A stretch of DNA of 14,202 bases, from NCBI GenBank assembly GCA_023418055.1, contig JAEZDP010000036.1:1-14202 (forward strand), in the 5' to 3' direction. The position numbers and the translations under genes were made by a program. Position 1 is the stretch's first letter. Every line of letters starts with the position of its first letter. Origin of the DNA: Acidobacteriota bacterium. GTDB taxonomy: Bacteria; Acidobacteriota; Vicinamibacteria; Vicinamibacterales; Vicinamibacteraceae. Positions 4,698 through 12,016 of the stretch are shown in pieces. The notes under the pieces are model-generated. The model was given only the letters and a program-made list of their open reading frames with translations, searched no databases and was not told the DNA's origin.

Positions 4698-6287
4698 ATG
4701 CGACGACGAACGTTCCTCTCGACGGTCGGGGCCCTGGCTGCGAGCCCTGCGACACGGCTCGTGCGTGCCTCGCAGACGGGCCGACAGGCCGACCTGCTGC
4801 TTCGCAACGGACGCGTCTGCACGGGCACGTCCAGCGTGCTCGAACCGGGTGGCCTGGCCATCCGCCGCGGCCGCTTCGTCGCCGTCGGTGACGTGTCGGG
4901 CTGGAGCGCCTCTCGGGAGATCGACGTCGGCGGCCAGGTGATGGCTCCCGGGTTCATCGACGTCCACTCCCATGCAGCGGAGGGCCTGGTCCGTCCCACG
5001 CTGCACAAGGCGCACGCGCTGCTCGCCCAGGGCATCACGACCGTCGTCGTCAATCCCGATGGCGGTGGTCCGGTGGATCTCGACGGGCAGCGGACGACGC
5101 TGATGGCTCGCGGCCTGGGCGTCCACGTCGCGCTGCTCATCGGACACGGGGCCGTCCGCGCGAGCGTCCTGCAACACGAGAACCGGCAGCCGTCCGCTCG
5201 CGAGCTCGAACGGATGGGCACGCTCGTCGACGCGGGGCTGGCCGCTGGGGCCTTCGGGCTCTCGAGCGGACTCTTCTACGCGCCGGGCCATTTCGCACGC
5301 ACCGAGGAACTGGTGTCCCTCATGACGCGCGTCGCCCGCGTCGGGGGGCTTCACACCAGTCACATTCGCGATGAGGGGACCTACTCGGTCGGGCTCGTGG
5401 CGGCCGTCGACGAGATCATCGCGATTGCCGAGGCCACGGCGACGACAGGCGTCGTGAGCCACATGAAGGCGCTGGGCCCCGACGCGTGGGGGCTGTCGCA
5501 GACGTGCATCAGACGGATCGAGGACGCGCGTCGGCGCGGCGTGGCGATCTACGCGGACCAGTACCCGTACGAGGCGAGTTCGACCAGTCTCGCCGCCGCG
5601 GTCGTACCGCGGGGCGTGCAGGCCGGCGGACGTGCCGCGTTGCTGGCCACGCTCGGCGATGCTGCGCAGCGGGCCGCGCTGCTGCCCCAGGTGCGTGAGA
5701 ACATTCGCCGGCGCGGCGGGGCCGACTCGCTCGTCATCGCGTTCCACCCGCCCGACCGCACGTACGAAGGCCTGTCGCTCGCGCAGATTGCCGAACGGCG
5801 AGGCACCGACCCGGCCACCGCCGCACTCGACCTCATCGTCGTCCGGGATCCGCTCATCGTCTCGTTCAACATGGCGATGGACGACATCGACGCCTTGATG
5901 GTGCAGCCGTGGATGATGACCAGCAGCGACGGCGCCATCTTCCTCCCGGGAGAAGGGCGCCCGCATCCGCGCGGCCACGGCGCGTTCACGAGGAAGCTGA
6001 CGACCTTCGTACGCGAGCGGCAGCTTCTGTCGCTGCCGGCTGCCATCGCAGGCATGACGCGGCTGCCGGCCAACGTCTTCGGGTTGACCGACAGGGGGCG
6101 TCTCGAGCCAGGCGCGATGGCCGATCTCGTGGTGTTCGCCCCAGAGCATCTCGACGACCGCGCGACATACACAGACCCTCATCAGCTCGCCGGCGGCATG
6201 TCCCTCGTGCTCGTCGAGGGCATCCCCGCCATCGACGAAGGGACGTTCACCGATCGGCTGGCGGGACGCGTACTGCGCCGGCAGTGA
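4698..6287 (+). CDS. N-acyl-D-amino-acid deacylase-like amidohydrolase with Tat-type signal
   Basis: The product is 529 residues. The chosen ATG gives an N-terminal MRRRTFLSTVGALAAS, a twin-arginine-type signal, so the enzyme is probably exported folded to the periplasm; the open frame upstream has no homology. The amidohydrolase superfamily hallmarks are present: the GFIDVHSH metal motif (His90, His92), HTSHIRDEG (His222), VVSHMKALGP (His255), DQYPYEASST and MMTSSDGA (Asp411). These match the D-aminoacylase branch, which hydrolyses N-acyl-D-amino acids or related D-peptides and may act in peptidoglycan or D-amino acid turnover. The bridging-ligand site that is Cys (GNCG) in D-aminoacylase, or Glu in relatives, reads NPDGGGP here, with Asp121 at that place. 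The substrate is therefore uncertain. A hybrid kinase gene follows after 32 bases. Confidence 0.85.
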   Translation: MRRRTFLSTVGALAASPATRLVRASQTGRQADLLLRNGRVCTGTSSVLEPGGLAIRRGRFVAVGDVSGWSASREIDVGGQVMAPGFIDVHSHAAEGLVRPTLHKAHALLAQGITTVVVNPDGGGPVDLDGQRTTLMARGLGVHVALLIGHGAVRASVLQHENRQPSARELERMGTLVDAGLAAGAFGLSSGLFYAPGHFARTEELVSLMTRVARVGGLHTSHIRDEGTYSVGLVAAVDEIIAIAEATATTGVVSHMKALGPDAWGLSQTCIRRIEDARRRGVAIYADQYPYEASSTSLAAAVVPRGVQAGGRAALLATLGDAAQRAALLPQVRENIRRRGGADSLVIAFHPPDRTYEGLSLAQIAERRGTDPATAALDLIVVRDPLIVSFNMAMDDIDALMVQPWMMTSSDGAIFLPGEGRPHPRGHGAFTRKLTTFVRERQLLSLPAAIAGMTRLPANVFGLTDRGRLEPGAMADLVVFAPEHLDDRATYTDPHQLAGGMSLVLVEGIPAIDEGTFTDRLAGRVLRRQ

Positions 6288-6293
6288 CGGGCG

Positions 6294-6318
6294 TATACTC
6301 GAGCTGTCCCGAGCTCGA
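6294..6318 (+). promoter_or_regulatory. TATACT -10 box plus perfect inverted repeat before the hybrid kinase
   Basis: TATACT (6294-6299) is the best -10 match in the window. It overlaps the start of a perfect 7-bp inverted repeat, TCGAGCT (6299-6305) and AGCTCGA (6312-6318), with a 6-base loop GTCCCG. The repeat ends one base before the ATG at 6320 and occupies the place of a Shine-Dalgarno sequence, which is absent. It could be an operator across the transcription start or an RNA hairpin at the start codon. Confidence 0.5.
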
Positions 6319-6319
6319 C

Positions 6320-8719
6320 ATGAACTCCGCGTCGGCCGAAGCTGAACGCCTCCGTGCGCTGGAGCGATACGACACGGTCGACATCGCGGGCGACCAGGCA
6401 TTCGAGCAACTGGTGCAGTTGGCGGCACAGGTGTGCGACATGCCGGTGGCGACGCTGTCGCTCGTGGACGGCACCCACCAGCACTTCCGAGTGCGCATCG
6501 GCCTCGATCTCGCCTCCACGCCGCGCGAGCAGGCCATCTGCGTCCACACGATGGCCAGGCGCGACGTGCTGCTCGTGAGCGATGCGAGTGCCGACGACAG
6601 GTTTGCCGACAACCCGCTGGTCCTCGGTGGCCCTCGAGTGAGGGCCTACGCCGGCGCGCCGCTCATCACCGACGACGGCCATGCGCTCGGCACGCTGTGC
6701 GTGATCGACACCGTGCCGCGCGAGCTGACCGCGATGCAGCAGCAGTCGCTGCGCATCCTCGCCTCGCACGCCATGGGACAGCTCGAGTTGCGGCGCACCC
6801 TGCGTGAGGCCGACGCGCAGCGGCAGGCGCTGGCCGTGGCCACGCTCGAACGTCGCCGGATTCTCGACCAGTCGGTGGACGTGTTGTCGGTGCTCGACGG
6901 CGACGGCCGCTTCGTCGAGGTCAGCCAGGCCGCCTACGAAGTCTGGGGGCGTGCGCCCGAGACGCTGGTCGGACGCAACTGGGCCGACCTGGTGCACCCC
7001 GATGACCTCGGCATCTCCTTCGATCACGTCCGCGAGGTGATGCGTGGCAAGGGCACGGCCTTCCACGTCGAGAACCGCTGCGTGCATGCCGACGGCCATG
7101 CCGTCTGGATGCGATGGTCCAGCCGTTGGTCGAGCGAGGACGCCCGCGCCTACAGCGTGGCCCGTGACATCACCCAGCAGAAGGCCGCCGAACAGGTGCT
7201 CATCGAAAGCGAGGCCAGGCTGCGCGAGCAGGCGGCGCTGCTCGAGATGGCCAACGACGCCATCCTCACGCGAGACATGACAGGGGCCATCCGCTTCTGG
7301 AACCCGGCCGCCACGCGCCTGTTCGGCTGGGCAGCCGACGAGGTGCTCGGACGACGCACGGTGGACGTGCTCGAGAACGACGCCGCGCGTTACGACCAGG
7401 CCATGACGTCCCTGCGTGCAGACCACGCATGGCAGGGCGAACTCCCTCGTGCCACCCGCGATGGGCGGGTGCTGACCGTGCAGAGCCACTGGACGCTCAT
7501 CGCCTCACCCGACGGCGTCCCGACGGGCGTGCTCGAGATCAACACCGACGTCACCGCGGCCCGCCAGACGCAGGCGCAGTCGCTGCGAGCGCAGCGGCTC
7601 GAGAGCCTCGGGACCCTGGCCAGCGGCATTGCCCACGACCTGAACAACATGCTCGCGCCCATCCTGATGTCGGTGGACGTCCTGCGCGGGTCGGTGCACG
7701 ACGATCTCGGGCGCGAGGTGCTGCAGGCCATCGAGGCAAGCGCCACCAAGGGCGCGAATCTGGTGCGGCAGGTGCAGTCGTTTGCCCGGGGCGCCGACGG
7801 TGAACGCGCCGAGGTCCGGGTGGACGTCCTCGTGGCCGACATCGCCCGCATCGTGGGCGAGACCTTTCCGCGCAGCATCAACGTCCGCACCGAGGTGGAC
7901 GCGGCGGGATGGGTGGTGATGGGCGATGCCACCCAACTGCAGCAGGTGCTGCTCAACCTCGCCGTCAACGCGCGCGATGCCATGCCCGAGGGCGGCACGC
8001 TCACCCTGGGCGTGCGCACGGCCCATCCGGACGAGCCTCTCTCGAACGGCGCTGCCGCACTGTCGTCCCCGCATGTCGTCTTCACCGTCGCCGATACGGG
8101 ACACGGCATCCCGGGCGACGCGCGCGATCGCATCTTCGACCCCTTCTACACGACCAAGGCGTTCGGAAAGGGCACAGGTCTCGGCCTGTCCACCGCACGC
8201 GGCATCATCCGGCAGCACGGCGGGTTCATCGACCTGCAGAGCGAGCATCATCGGGGCACGCGCTTCAGTGTCTACCTGCCGGCCGTGCGGTCGGGTGGCA
8301 CGCCCGCCCCGTCCGCCGGGCCGTTGCCACGCGCGCTGCCGCGCGGACACGGGGAACTCGTGCTGGTCGTCGACGACGAGGCCTCGGTGCGCGACACCAT
8401 GCGCCACGCGCTCGAAGCGTTCGGCTATCGCGTGCTGACGGCCACCGATGGCGCCGAGGGCGCGGCGCTCTTCAGGGCCCATGAGGCGGACGTGGCCGTG
8501 GTCGTCACCGACATGATGATGCCGGTGATGGACGGGGCCACCATGATTGCCGCGCTGCAGCAGATACGACCGGACGTACGCGTGATTGCCGCGAGTGGCC
8601 TGGCGGCCGCCGGCATGGAGGCGCACGCCATGGCGGCAGGGGTGACCCACTTCCTCGCCAAGCCGTTCACCGCCGAGGCGCTGCTCGACGAGCTGGCCAG
8701 CGTGCTCGCCGAGGGCTGA
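6320..8719 (+). CDS. Hybrid sensor histidine kinase, GAF-PAS-PAS-HisKA-HATPase-REC
   Basis: The product is 799 residues with no transmembrane segments, so it is a cytoplasmic sensor kinase. A GAF domain covers about 15-160 (AICVHTMARRDVLLVSDA, AGAPLITDDGHALGTLCVID). Two PAS domains follow at about 178-290 (WADLVHPDDLG, SVARDITQQK) and 300-415 (GAIRFWNPAATRLFGW, EINTDVTAAR). The dimerisation domain has the phospho-acceptor His439 in LASGIAHDLNNMLAPI. The ATPase has the N box (NLAVNARDAMP, Asn550), the G1 box DTGHGIPG, IFDPFYTTK and GTGLGLSTARGI. The receiver at about 679-797 has VVDDE, phospho-acceptor Asp731 in VVTDMMMPVMDG, and Lys781 in AKPF. All key residues are present, so it is likely active. 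No response regulator gene with an output domain lies next to it. The ligand is unknown; PAS and GAF suggest a redox, small-molecule or light signal. Confidence 0.93.
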   Translation: MNSASAEAERLRALERYDTVDIAGDQAFEQLVQLAAQVCDMPVATLSLVDGTHQHFRVRIGLDLASTPREQAICVHTMARRDVLLVSDASADDRFADNPLVLGGPRVRAYAGAPLITDDGHALGTLCVIDTVPRELTAMQQQSLRILASHAMGQLELRRTLREADAQRQALAVATLERRRILDQSVDVLSVLDGDGRFVEVSQAAYEVWGRAPETLVGRNWADLVHPDDLGISFDHVREVMRGKGTAFHVENRCVHADGHAVWMRWSSRWSSEDARAYSVARDITQQKAAEQVLIESEARLREQAALLEMANDAILTRDMTGAIRFWNPAATRLFGWAADEVLGRRTVDVLENDAARYDQAMTSLRADHAWQGELPRATRDGRVLTVQSHWTLIASPDGVPTGVLEINTDVTAARQTQAQSLRAQRLESLGTLASGIAHDLNNMLAPILMSVDVLRGSVHDDLGREVLQAIEASATKGANLVRQVQSFARGADGERAEVRVDVLVADIARIVGETFPRSINVRTEVDAAGWVVMGDATQLQQVLLNLAVNARDAMPEGGTLTLGVRTAHPDEPLSNGAAALSSPHVVFTVADTGHGIPGDARDRIFDPFYTTKAFGKGTGLGLSTARGIIRQHGGFIDLQSEHHRGTRFSVYLPAVRSGGTPAPSAGPLPRALPRGHGELVLVVDDEASVRDTMRHALEAFGYRVLTATDGAEGAALFRAHEADVAVVVTDMMMPVMDGATMIAALQQIRPDVRVIAASGLAAAGMEAHAMAAGVTHFLAKPFTAEALLDELASVLAEG

Positions 8720-8739
8720 CGCCTCGCCGCGCGGTCAGC
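8715..8739. terminator. Inverted repeat spanning two convergent stop codons
   Basis: GCTGAC (8715-8720) and GTCAGC (8734-8739) form a perfect 6-bp repeat around a 13-base GC-rich loop. The kinase TGA lies in the left arm and the methyltransferase TGA (minus strand) in the right arm. The genes are only 15 bases apart, so any transcription stop must overlap their ends. The stem is short and has no T-run, so this is weak as a terminator. Confidence 0.3.
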
Positions 8740-9322
8740 GCTCGGGGATGGTCCAGAGGTAGACGGTCTTGCCATCCACCTCGACGGTCTTGTCGGGGGC
8801 CCAGTCGCCCATGTCGAAGTCGTGCGAGACGATGCGGGTGCCCGGGCGCAGCTGCTCCATCAGCATCGGGCGCAGCTTCACGTTCAGGCTGGGCAGCAGA
8901 TAGAGCGTCACCACGGTGGCCTCGCGGATGTCCGACTGGAACAGGTCCTGCTCGAGGAACTGCACCTTGTCGGTGACGCCCTCCTTCTCGGCGCGCTCCT
9001 TCGCTTCGGCGATGCGCTGCGGGTCGATGTCGATGCCCACGCCCTGGGCCCCGAGCTTCGCCGCCGCCACCACGATGCGGCCGTCACCGCAGCCGAGGTC
9101 GTAGACGATGTCGTCGGGACCGACGCCCGCGGTCTCGAGCATGGCCTCGACCACGGTGTCGCGCGTGGGCACGAAGATCACGTCGGGCCGCCGTTGCGCG
9201 GTGCCCGCCACCTGGGGCATGACGACCTTCTCGTCGGCCGCCGCTTCGGGGCTGGCCATGCCACAGGCGAGAGACGACACGAGTGCAAGACAGACGGTCA
9301 GGGCAGGGCCGCGGCGAGACAT
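8735..9322 (-). CDS. Exported class I SAM-dependent methyltransferase
   Basis: The product is 195 residues. The N terminus MSRRGPALTVCLALVSSLACGMA looks like a signal peptide, possibly with cleavage near Ala23, or a poor lipobox ending at Cys20. The remainder is a Rossmann methyltransferase: motif I VYDLGCGDGRIV (73-84), the acidic GIDID end of strand beta2 (96-100), QDLF (125-128), then TLYLLPSLNVKLRP (139-152) and RIVSHDFDMGDW (163-174). The motif set resembles lysine methyltransferases of the FAM173/ATPSCKMT type, so a protein-lysine substrate is possible. AAAGGA nine bases upstream supports the ATG. Location in the periplasm would be puzzling because SAM is cytosolic; the N-terminal segment could instead be a membrane anchor. 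It is convergent with the kinase gene and divergent from the propeller gene. Confidence 0.86.
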   Translation of the reverse strand: MSRRGPALTVCLALVSSLACGMASPEAAADEKVVMPQVAGTAQRRPDVIFVPTRDTVVEAMLETAGVGPDDIVYDLGCGDGRIVVAAAKLGAQGVGIDIDPQRIAEAKERAEKEGVTDKVQFLEQDLFQSDIREATVVTLYLLPSLNVKLRPMLMEQLRPGTRIVSHDFDMGDWAPDKTVEVDGKTVYLWTIPER

Positions 9323-9370
9323 GCAGTGAGGTCCTTTCGCAAGGGCAACGGAGCGTGACGTGTGTCGGAC

Positions 9371-9376
9371 ATCCTA
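9371..9376 (-). promoter_or_regulatory. Candidate -10 box for the methyltransferase gene
   Basis: On the minus strand TAGGAT lies about 48 bases before the ATG at 9322, leaving a leader of about 40 bases that contains the AAAGGA ribosome binding site. No -35 match is seen. Confidence 0.3.
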
Positions 9377-9413
9377 CAACACGCGCCCGGTGTCGCCGCA
9401 GGCCGCGGGAGGG

Positions 9414-9425
9414 TAGGCTAGGAGG
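9414..9425 (+). promoter_or_regulatory. TAGGCT -10-like box overlapping a misplaced Shine-Dalgarno
   Basis: TAGGCT (9414-9419) ends 7 bases before the ATG at 9427. AGGAGG (9420-9425) follows it but leaves only one base to the ATG, too near for normal initiation. Either the message is leaderless, or the true start is a non-ATG codon further in (for example CTG at 9439), or the AGGAGG is coincidental. Confidence 0.35.
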
Positions 9426-9426
9426 C

Positions 9427-10878
9427 ATGCAACGTCTCCTGTGCACATGGGTGCTGCTTGCCGGCCTCACGACGACGGTGGAGGTGACGGCCCAGCCGGC
9501 GGCCACCTGCAAGGAGTGGCGCGCCTGCCGGGTCGACGCGCTGGCTGCCGAAGCCGCAGGCGACATGGAGCGCTTTCACGACTTCGCCTGGCGCACGGTG
9601 CAGCTCGGTCCCAAGGACGATCCGGCGCAACTGTACCTGCTGGCACGTGCACAGGTGGCCAGCGGCCGCCCCTCCGACGCGCTCGTCATGCTGCGCCGCC
9701 TTGCCGAGATGGGTGTGGCCACCGACGCCGATACGCTCGACGTGTTCGCCAGGGTGCGGGCACGTGAGGGATGGGCAGAGGTCGAGGCGTTGATGGCCGG
9801 CGCACGCACGAGGATTGGCGCGGAAGCTGACGGCGCGGACGTCGCGACCGCTGCCGGAGTCGGGCCCGCGACGCCACCACCCGCTCCGGGCGCTGGCGCA
9901 GACACGCCATCCGCTGACGCGTCTGCTGGCGCGCCGCTCGACGCCGAGCCGTCGGTCTCAGCGGCCACTGCAGCCGGGGCCGCACCCGTCGTGGCCATCG
10001 GCACGGCGCTTCCCGGCGTGGACGCCGTACGTCTCGACGACATCGACGTGGCGACTGGCGGCTTCGCCTACGACGCCGTCTCGCGCCGGTTCCTGCTCGG
10101 GCACACCCCCGACCGCAAGATCGTCGTCGTCGACGCCGAGTCCCGGCGCGCGGCCGACCTGGTGCGTGGCGATTCTGCCGGATTCCGGGACATGCAGGCG
10201 ATGCACATCGACACGCGCCGCGGCGACCTCTGGGTGCTCAGCAACGACGGCACGCCCACCGGGGCGGCGCTTCACAAGCTGCAACTGGTGGCCGGACGTC
10301 CGCTGGCGCGCCTGACGCCCCCGGCATCGGCCGGAGCCGCCCGCTTCACCGATCTCACCGTGACGCCGGGCGGAAGTGTCCTGGTTCTCGATGGAGAGGG
10401 ACGACGTGTGTTTCGGGCTGCGCCGAGAGGCACGGCGCTCGACCTCGTCGCGTCGCTCGACCTCGCGTCGCCGGTGGCCATCACCGCCGCCGACAGCGAG
10501 CACGTGGTCTATGTCGCGCATGCCGAGGGCGTCAGCCGCGTGGACCTGACAGAGCGCCGCGCGCAGGCGGTGCGCTCGTCCGAGGCCGTGCCGCTCGACG
10601 GCATCCGCCGCGTGTGGTGGCACCAGGGTAGTCTCGTGGTGCTGCGGACGTGCCCATTGGGCGGACGCCTGGCGCAGCGGCTGGAACTGGACCGACGCGG
10701 TGTGGCCGTCGTCGCCATGCGCCCATTGGACATCTCGCTGCCCGACGGTTCGGCAGACGTGGCTGCGACGATGGCCGGCGACGAGTTGTACGTCATGGCC
10801 GCCGACCGCACGACGGCGACAAACGGCGGGGCCGACGATCGCCAGGTGGTGGTCCGGCGTGTCACACTGCGGCGATGA
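9427..10878 (+). CDS. Exported TPR-like/beta-propeller protein, function unknown
   Basis: The product is 483 residues. A signal peptide covers residues 1-22 (MQRLLCTWVLLAGLTTTVEVTA, then Gln). Residues 25-125 are helical and TPR-like, with CKEWRACRVDALAAEAAG and a LARAQVASGRPSDALVMLRR repeat. About 127-185 is an Ala/Pro/Gly-rich linker. About 190-480 shows repeated strand motifs typical of six-bladed NHL/SMP-30-like propellers (GGFAYDAVSRRFLLGH, DRKIVVVDAESRRA, DLWVLSND, FTDLTVTPGGSVLVLDGEGRRVF). Such proteins bind ligands, sugars or proteins outside the cytoplasm, or hydrolyse lactones; no catalytic site is evident. It heads a coupled operon: its TGA overlaps the ATG of the next gene, which in turn overlaps the PPTase start. 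See the promoter entry for the odd start region. Confidence 0.8.
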   Translation: MQRLLCTWVLLAGLTTTVEVTAQPAATCKEWRACRVDALAAEAAGDMERFHDFAWRTVQLGPKDDPAQLYLLARAQVASGRPSDALVMLRRLAEMGVATDADTLDVFARVRAREGWAEVEALMAGARTRIGAEADGADVATAAGVGPATPPPAPGAGADTPSADASAGAPLDAEPSVSAATAAGAAPVVAIGTALPGVDAVRLDDIDVATGGFAYDAVSRRFLLGHTPDRKIVVVDAESRRAADLVRGDSAGFRDMQAMHIDTRRGDLWVLSNDGTPTGAALHKLQLVAGRPLARLTPPASAGAARFTDLTVTPGGSVLVLDGEGRRVFRAAPRGTALDLVASLDLASPVAITAADSEHVVYVAHAEGVSRVDLTERRAQAVRSSEAVPLDGIRRVWWHQGSLVVLRTCPLGGRLAQRLELDRRGVAVVAMRPLDISLPDGSADVAATMAGDELYVMAADRTTATNGGADDRQVVVRRVTLRR

Positions 10879-11273
10879 CCTCGTCCTACCTGCACGACCG
10901 TCTCGACGCGGCTCGGCGCGGTCTCGTGCGCGTGCACAAGGCGCTCATCGACGCGGAACAGGTGCGTTACGAACGGACGCATGGGCGTATCGACAGCGCG
11001 GGGCGTCTGCTGCAACTGGTCGTCAATGACCAGGCCTTTGCCTGGGTGCGGCCGCTCTCGTCGCTCATCGTCCGGATGGATGCGTTGTTGGCCGAGGCCG
11101 AGGCGCTGGACGCTGCCGACGTGGACGCCCTCATCGAGCATGCGCGGCGCCTGTTGCGACCCGATGCCGACGGCCAGGAGTTCCCCCGCCTCTACCATCG
11201 TGCCCTCCAGGAGTCGCCGGATGTCGTGCTGGCGCACGGCGCGGCGTTGACCCGACTCGAGTCGGTGCATTGA
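10875..11273 (+). CDS. Conserved protein of unknown function
   Basis: This 132-residue, all-helical soluble protein has no signal peptide and no recognised catalytic motif. The visible order is LVRVHKALIDAEQVRYERTH (16-35), then LLQLVVNDQAFAWVRPLSSL (45-64), a D/E-rich helix (DADDVDAL type), and FPRLYHRALQESPDVVLAHG near the end. It resembles a family of short bacterial hypotheticals sharing the 'YERxHG...LLQLV..D..FAWLRPLS' pattern. The ATG overlaps the previous stop (ATGA at 10875-10878) and its TGA overlaps the TTG start of the PPTase, so expression is probably coupled to both. There is no independent Shine-Dalgarno sequence. Confidence 0.82.
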   Translation: MTSSYLHDRLDAARRGLVRVHKALIDAEQVRYERTHGRIDSAGRLLQLVVNDQAFAWVRPLSSLIVRMDALLAEAEALDAADVDALIEHARRLLRPDADGQEFPRLYHRALQESPDVVLAHGAALTRLESVH

Positions 11274-12001
11274 CGGCAGCCCTCCACGCGGACGCTGCAA
11301 CCGTGGTGTGGTGGGCCTGTACCGAGGGGACACCCGAGCGCTTGGCGCCATTCGCGGCGTGGCTCTCACCGGGCGAGGCCGCACGGATGGGCCGCCTGCG
11401 CTTCGAGAAGGATCGCACCGCGTTTCTGGCCAGCCGCGTGCTGCTGCGGTCGAGCCTGGCCAGTCGCGTCGGGTGCCCGCCGGCCTCCCTCGTGTTCTCG
11501 ACCCACGCCCACGGCGAGAAGCCTGCCGTGGTCGCTCCCGAGGCGGCGCGGCCCCTGCATTTCAGCCTCACGCACACTGAAGGCCTGGTCGCCTGCGTGA
11601 TGACGCACGCCGGCGACGTCGGCATCGACGCCGAGCCCGTCGGGCGACCGGCGCGTCTCGACCTGCTCGCTCGCCGCGTGTTGTCGCCAGGGGAACACGA
11701 CGCGTTCGTCGCGCTGCCAGACACCGCGAAGCCGCGCCGGTTCTTCGAGTACTGGTGCGTGAAGGAGGCTTGTCTGAAGGCCGAGGGCACCGGGCTGCGT
11801 GTGACGCCCTCCAGCGTCAGCGTGCGCTTCACCCCTCGGGGCGTCCACTTCGACGATGCGGCGCGGGCGGGGCGGTGGACCGTGCGGATGCTCGAGGTCC
11901 GCCCCGGGTACGTGACAGCGGTGGTGCTGCCGGCAGGCGCGGACGCCGCCGGTGCACCAGGTCTCGCGGTCGAGCGCTTTGCCATGCCGGCGACCCCCTG
12001 A
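11270..12001 (+). CDS. 4'-phosphopantetheinyl transferase, Sfp/Gsp type
   Basis: The product is 243 residues, the normal length for Sfp-type PPTases, which transfer 4'-phosphopantetheine from CoA to a serine of acyl or peptidyl carrier proteins. Visible motifs are the RxRFEKDRTAFLASRVLLR helix near 42-60, HFSLTHTEG (97-105), the Mg-binding GIDAEP (Asp120, Glu122), and FFEYWCVKEACLKAEGTGL (158-176) with Trp162, Lys165, Glu166 and Lys170. All signature residues are intact. It starts with TTG overlapping the preceding TGA (TTGA); a GTG at 11303 is a less likely alternative because it would remove the first strand. No NRPS, PKS or carrier protein lies in the window, so it may serve fatty-acid ACP or distant clusters. 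An AcpH-like remover of the same cofactor is at 800-1402. Confidence 0.9.
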   Translation: MTAALHADAATVVWWACTEGTPERLAPFAAWLSPGEAARMGRLRFEKDRTAFLASRVLLRSSLASRVGCPPASLVFSTHAHGEKPAVVAPEAARPLHFSLTHTEGLVACVMTHAGDVGIDAEPVGRPARLDLLARRVLSPGEHDAFVALPDTAKPRRFFEYWCVKEACLKAEGTGLRVTPSSVSVRFTPRGVHFDDAARAGRWTVRMLEVRPGYVTAVVLPAGADAAGAPGLAVERFAMPATP

Positions 12002-12016
12002 CCCGCGTGAGGTCAG
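11998..12016. terminator. Short inverted repeat spanning two convergent stop codons
   Basis: CTGACC (11998-12003) and GGTCAG (12011-12016) flank a 7-base loop. The left arm contains the PPTase TGA and the right arm the ABC-transporter TGA on the other strand. It is the same arrangement as at 8715-8739. There is no T-run, so it is a weak terminator candidate. Confidence 0.3.

Noticed and set aside
4335..6428. Minus-strand open frame of about 697 codons opposite the amidohydrolase
   Set aside because: Arginine/histidine/proline-rich product with no recognisable domain. The plus strand here encodes a clear amidohydrolase with all key motifs. Long antisense frames are expected at this GC content.
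6182..8650. Long minus-strand frames opposite the hybrid kinase
   Set aside because: Composition is typical of GC-driven antisense frames and no motifs are seen. The plus strand has uninterrupted kinase domains.
6320..8719. Kinase and amidohydrolase as one regulatory operon
   Set aside because: They are only 32 bases apart, but the kinase has its own TATACT box and inverted repeat, so joint function is not supported beyond proximity.
8735..9322. Lipoprotein signal in the methyltransferase
   Set aside because: Cys20 is preceded by SSLA, which lacks the usual Leu/Val/Ile at -3, so I favour a plain signal peptide or membrane anchor.
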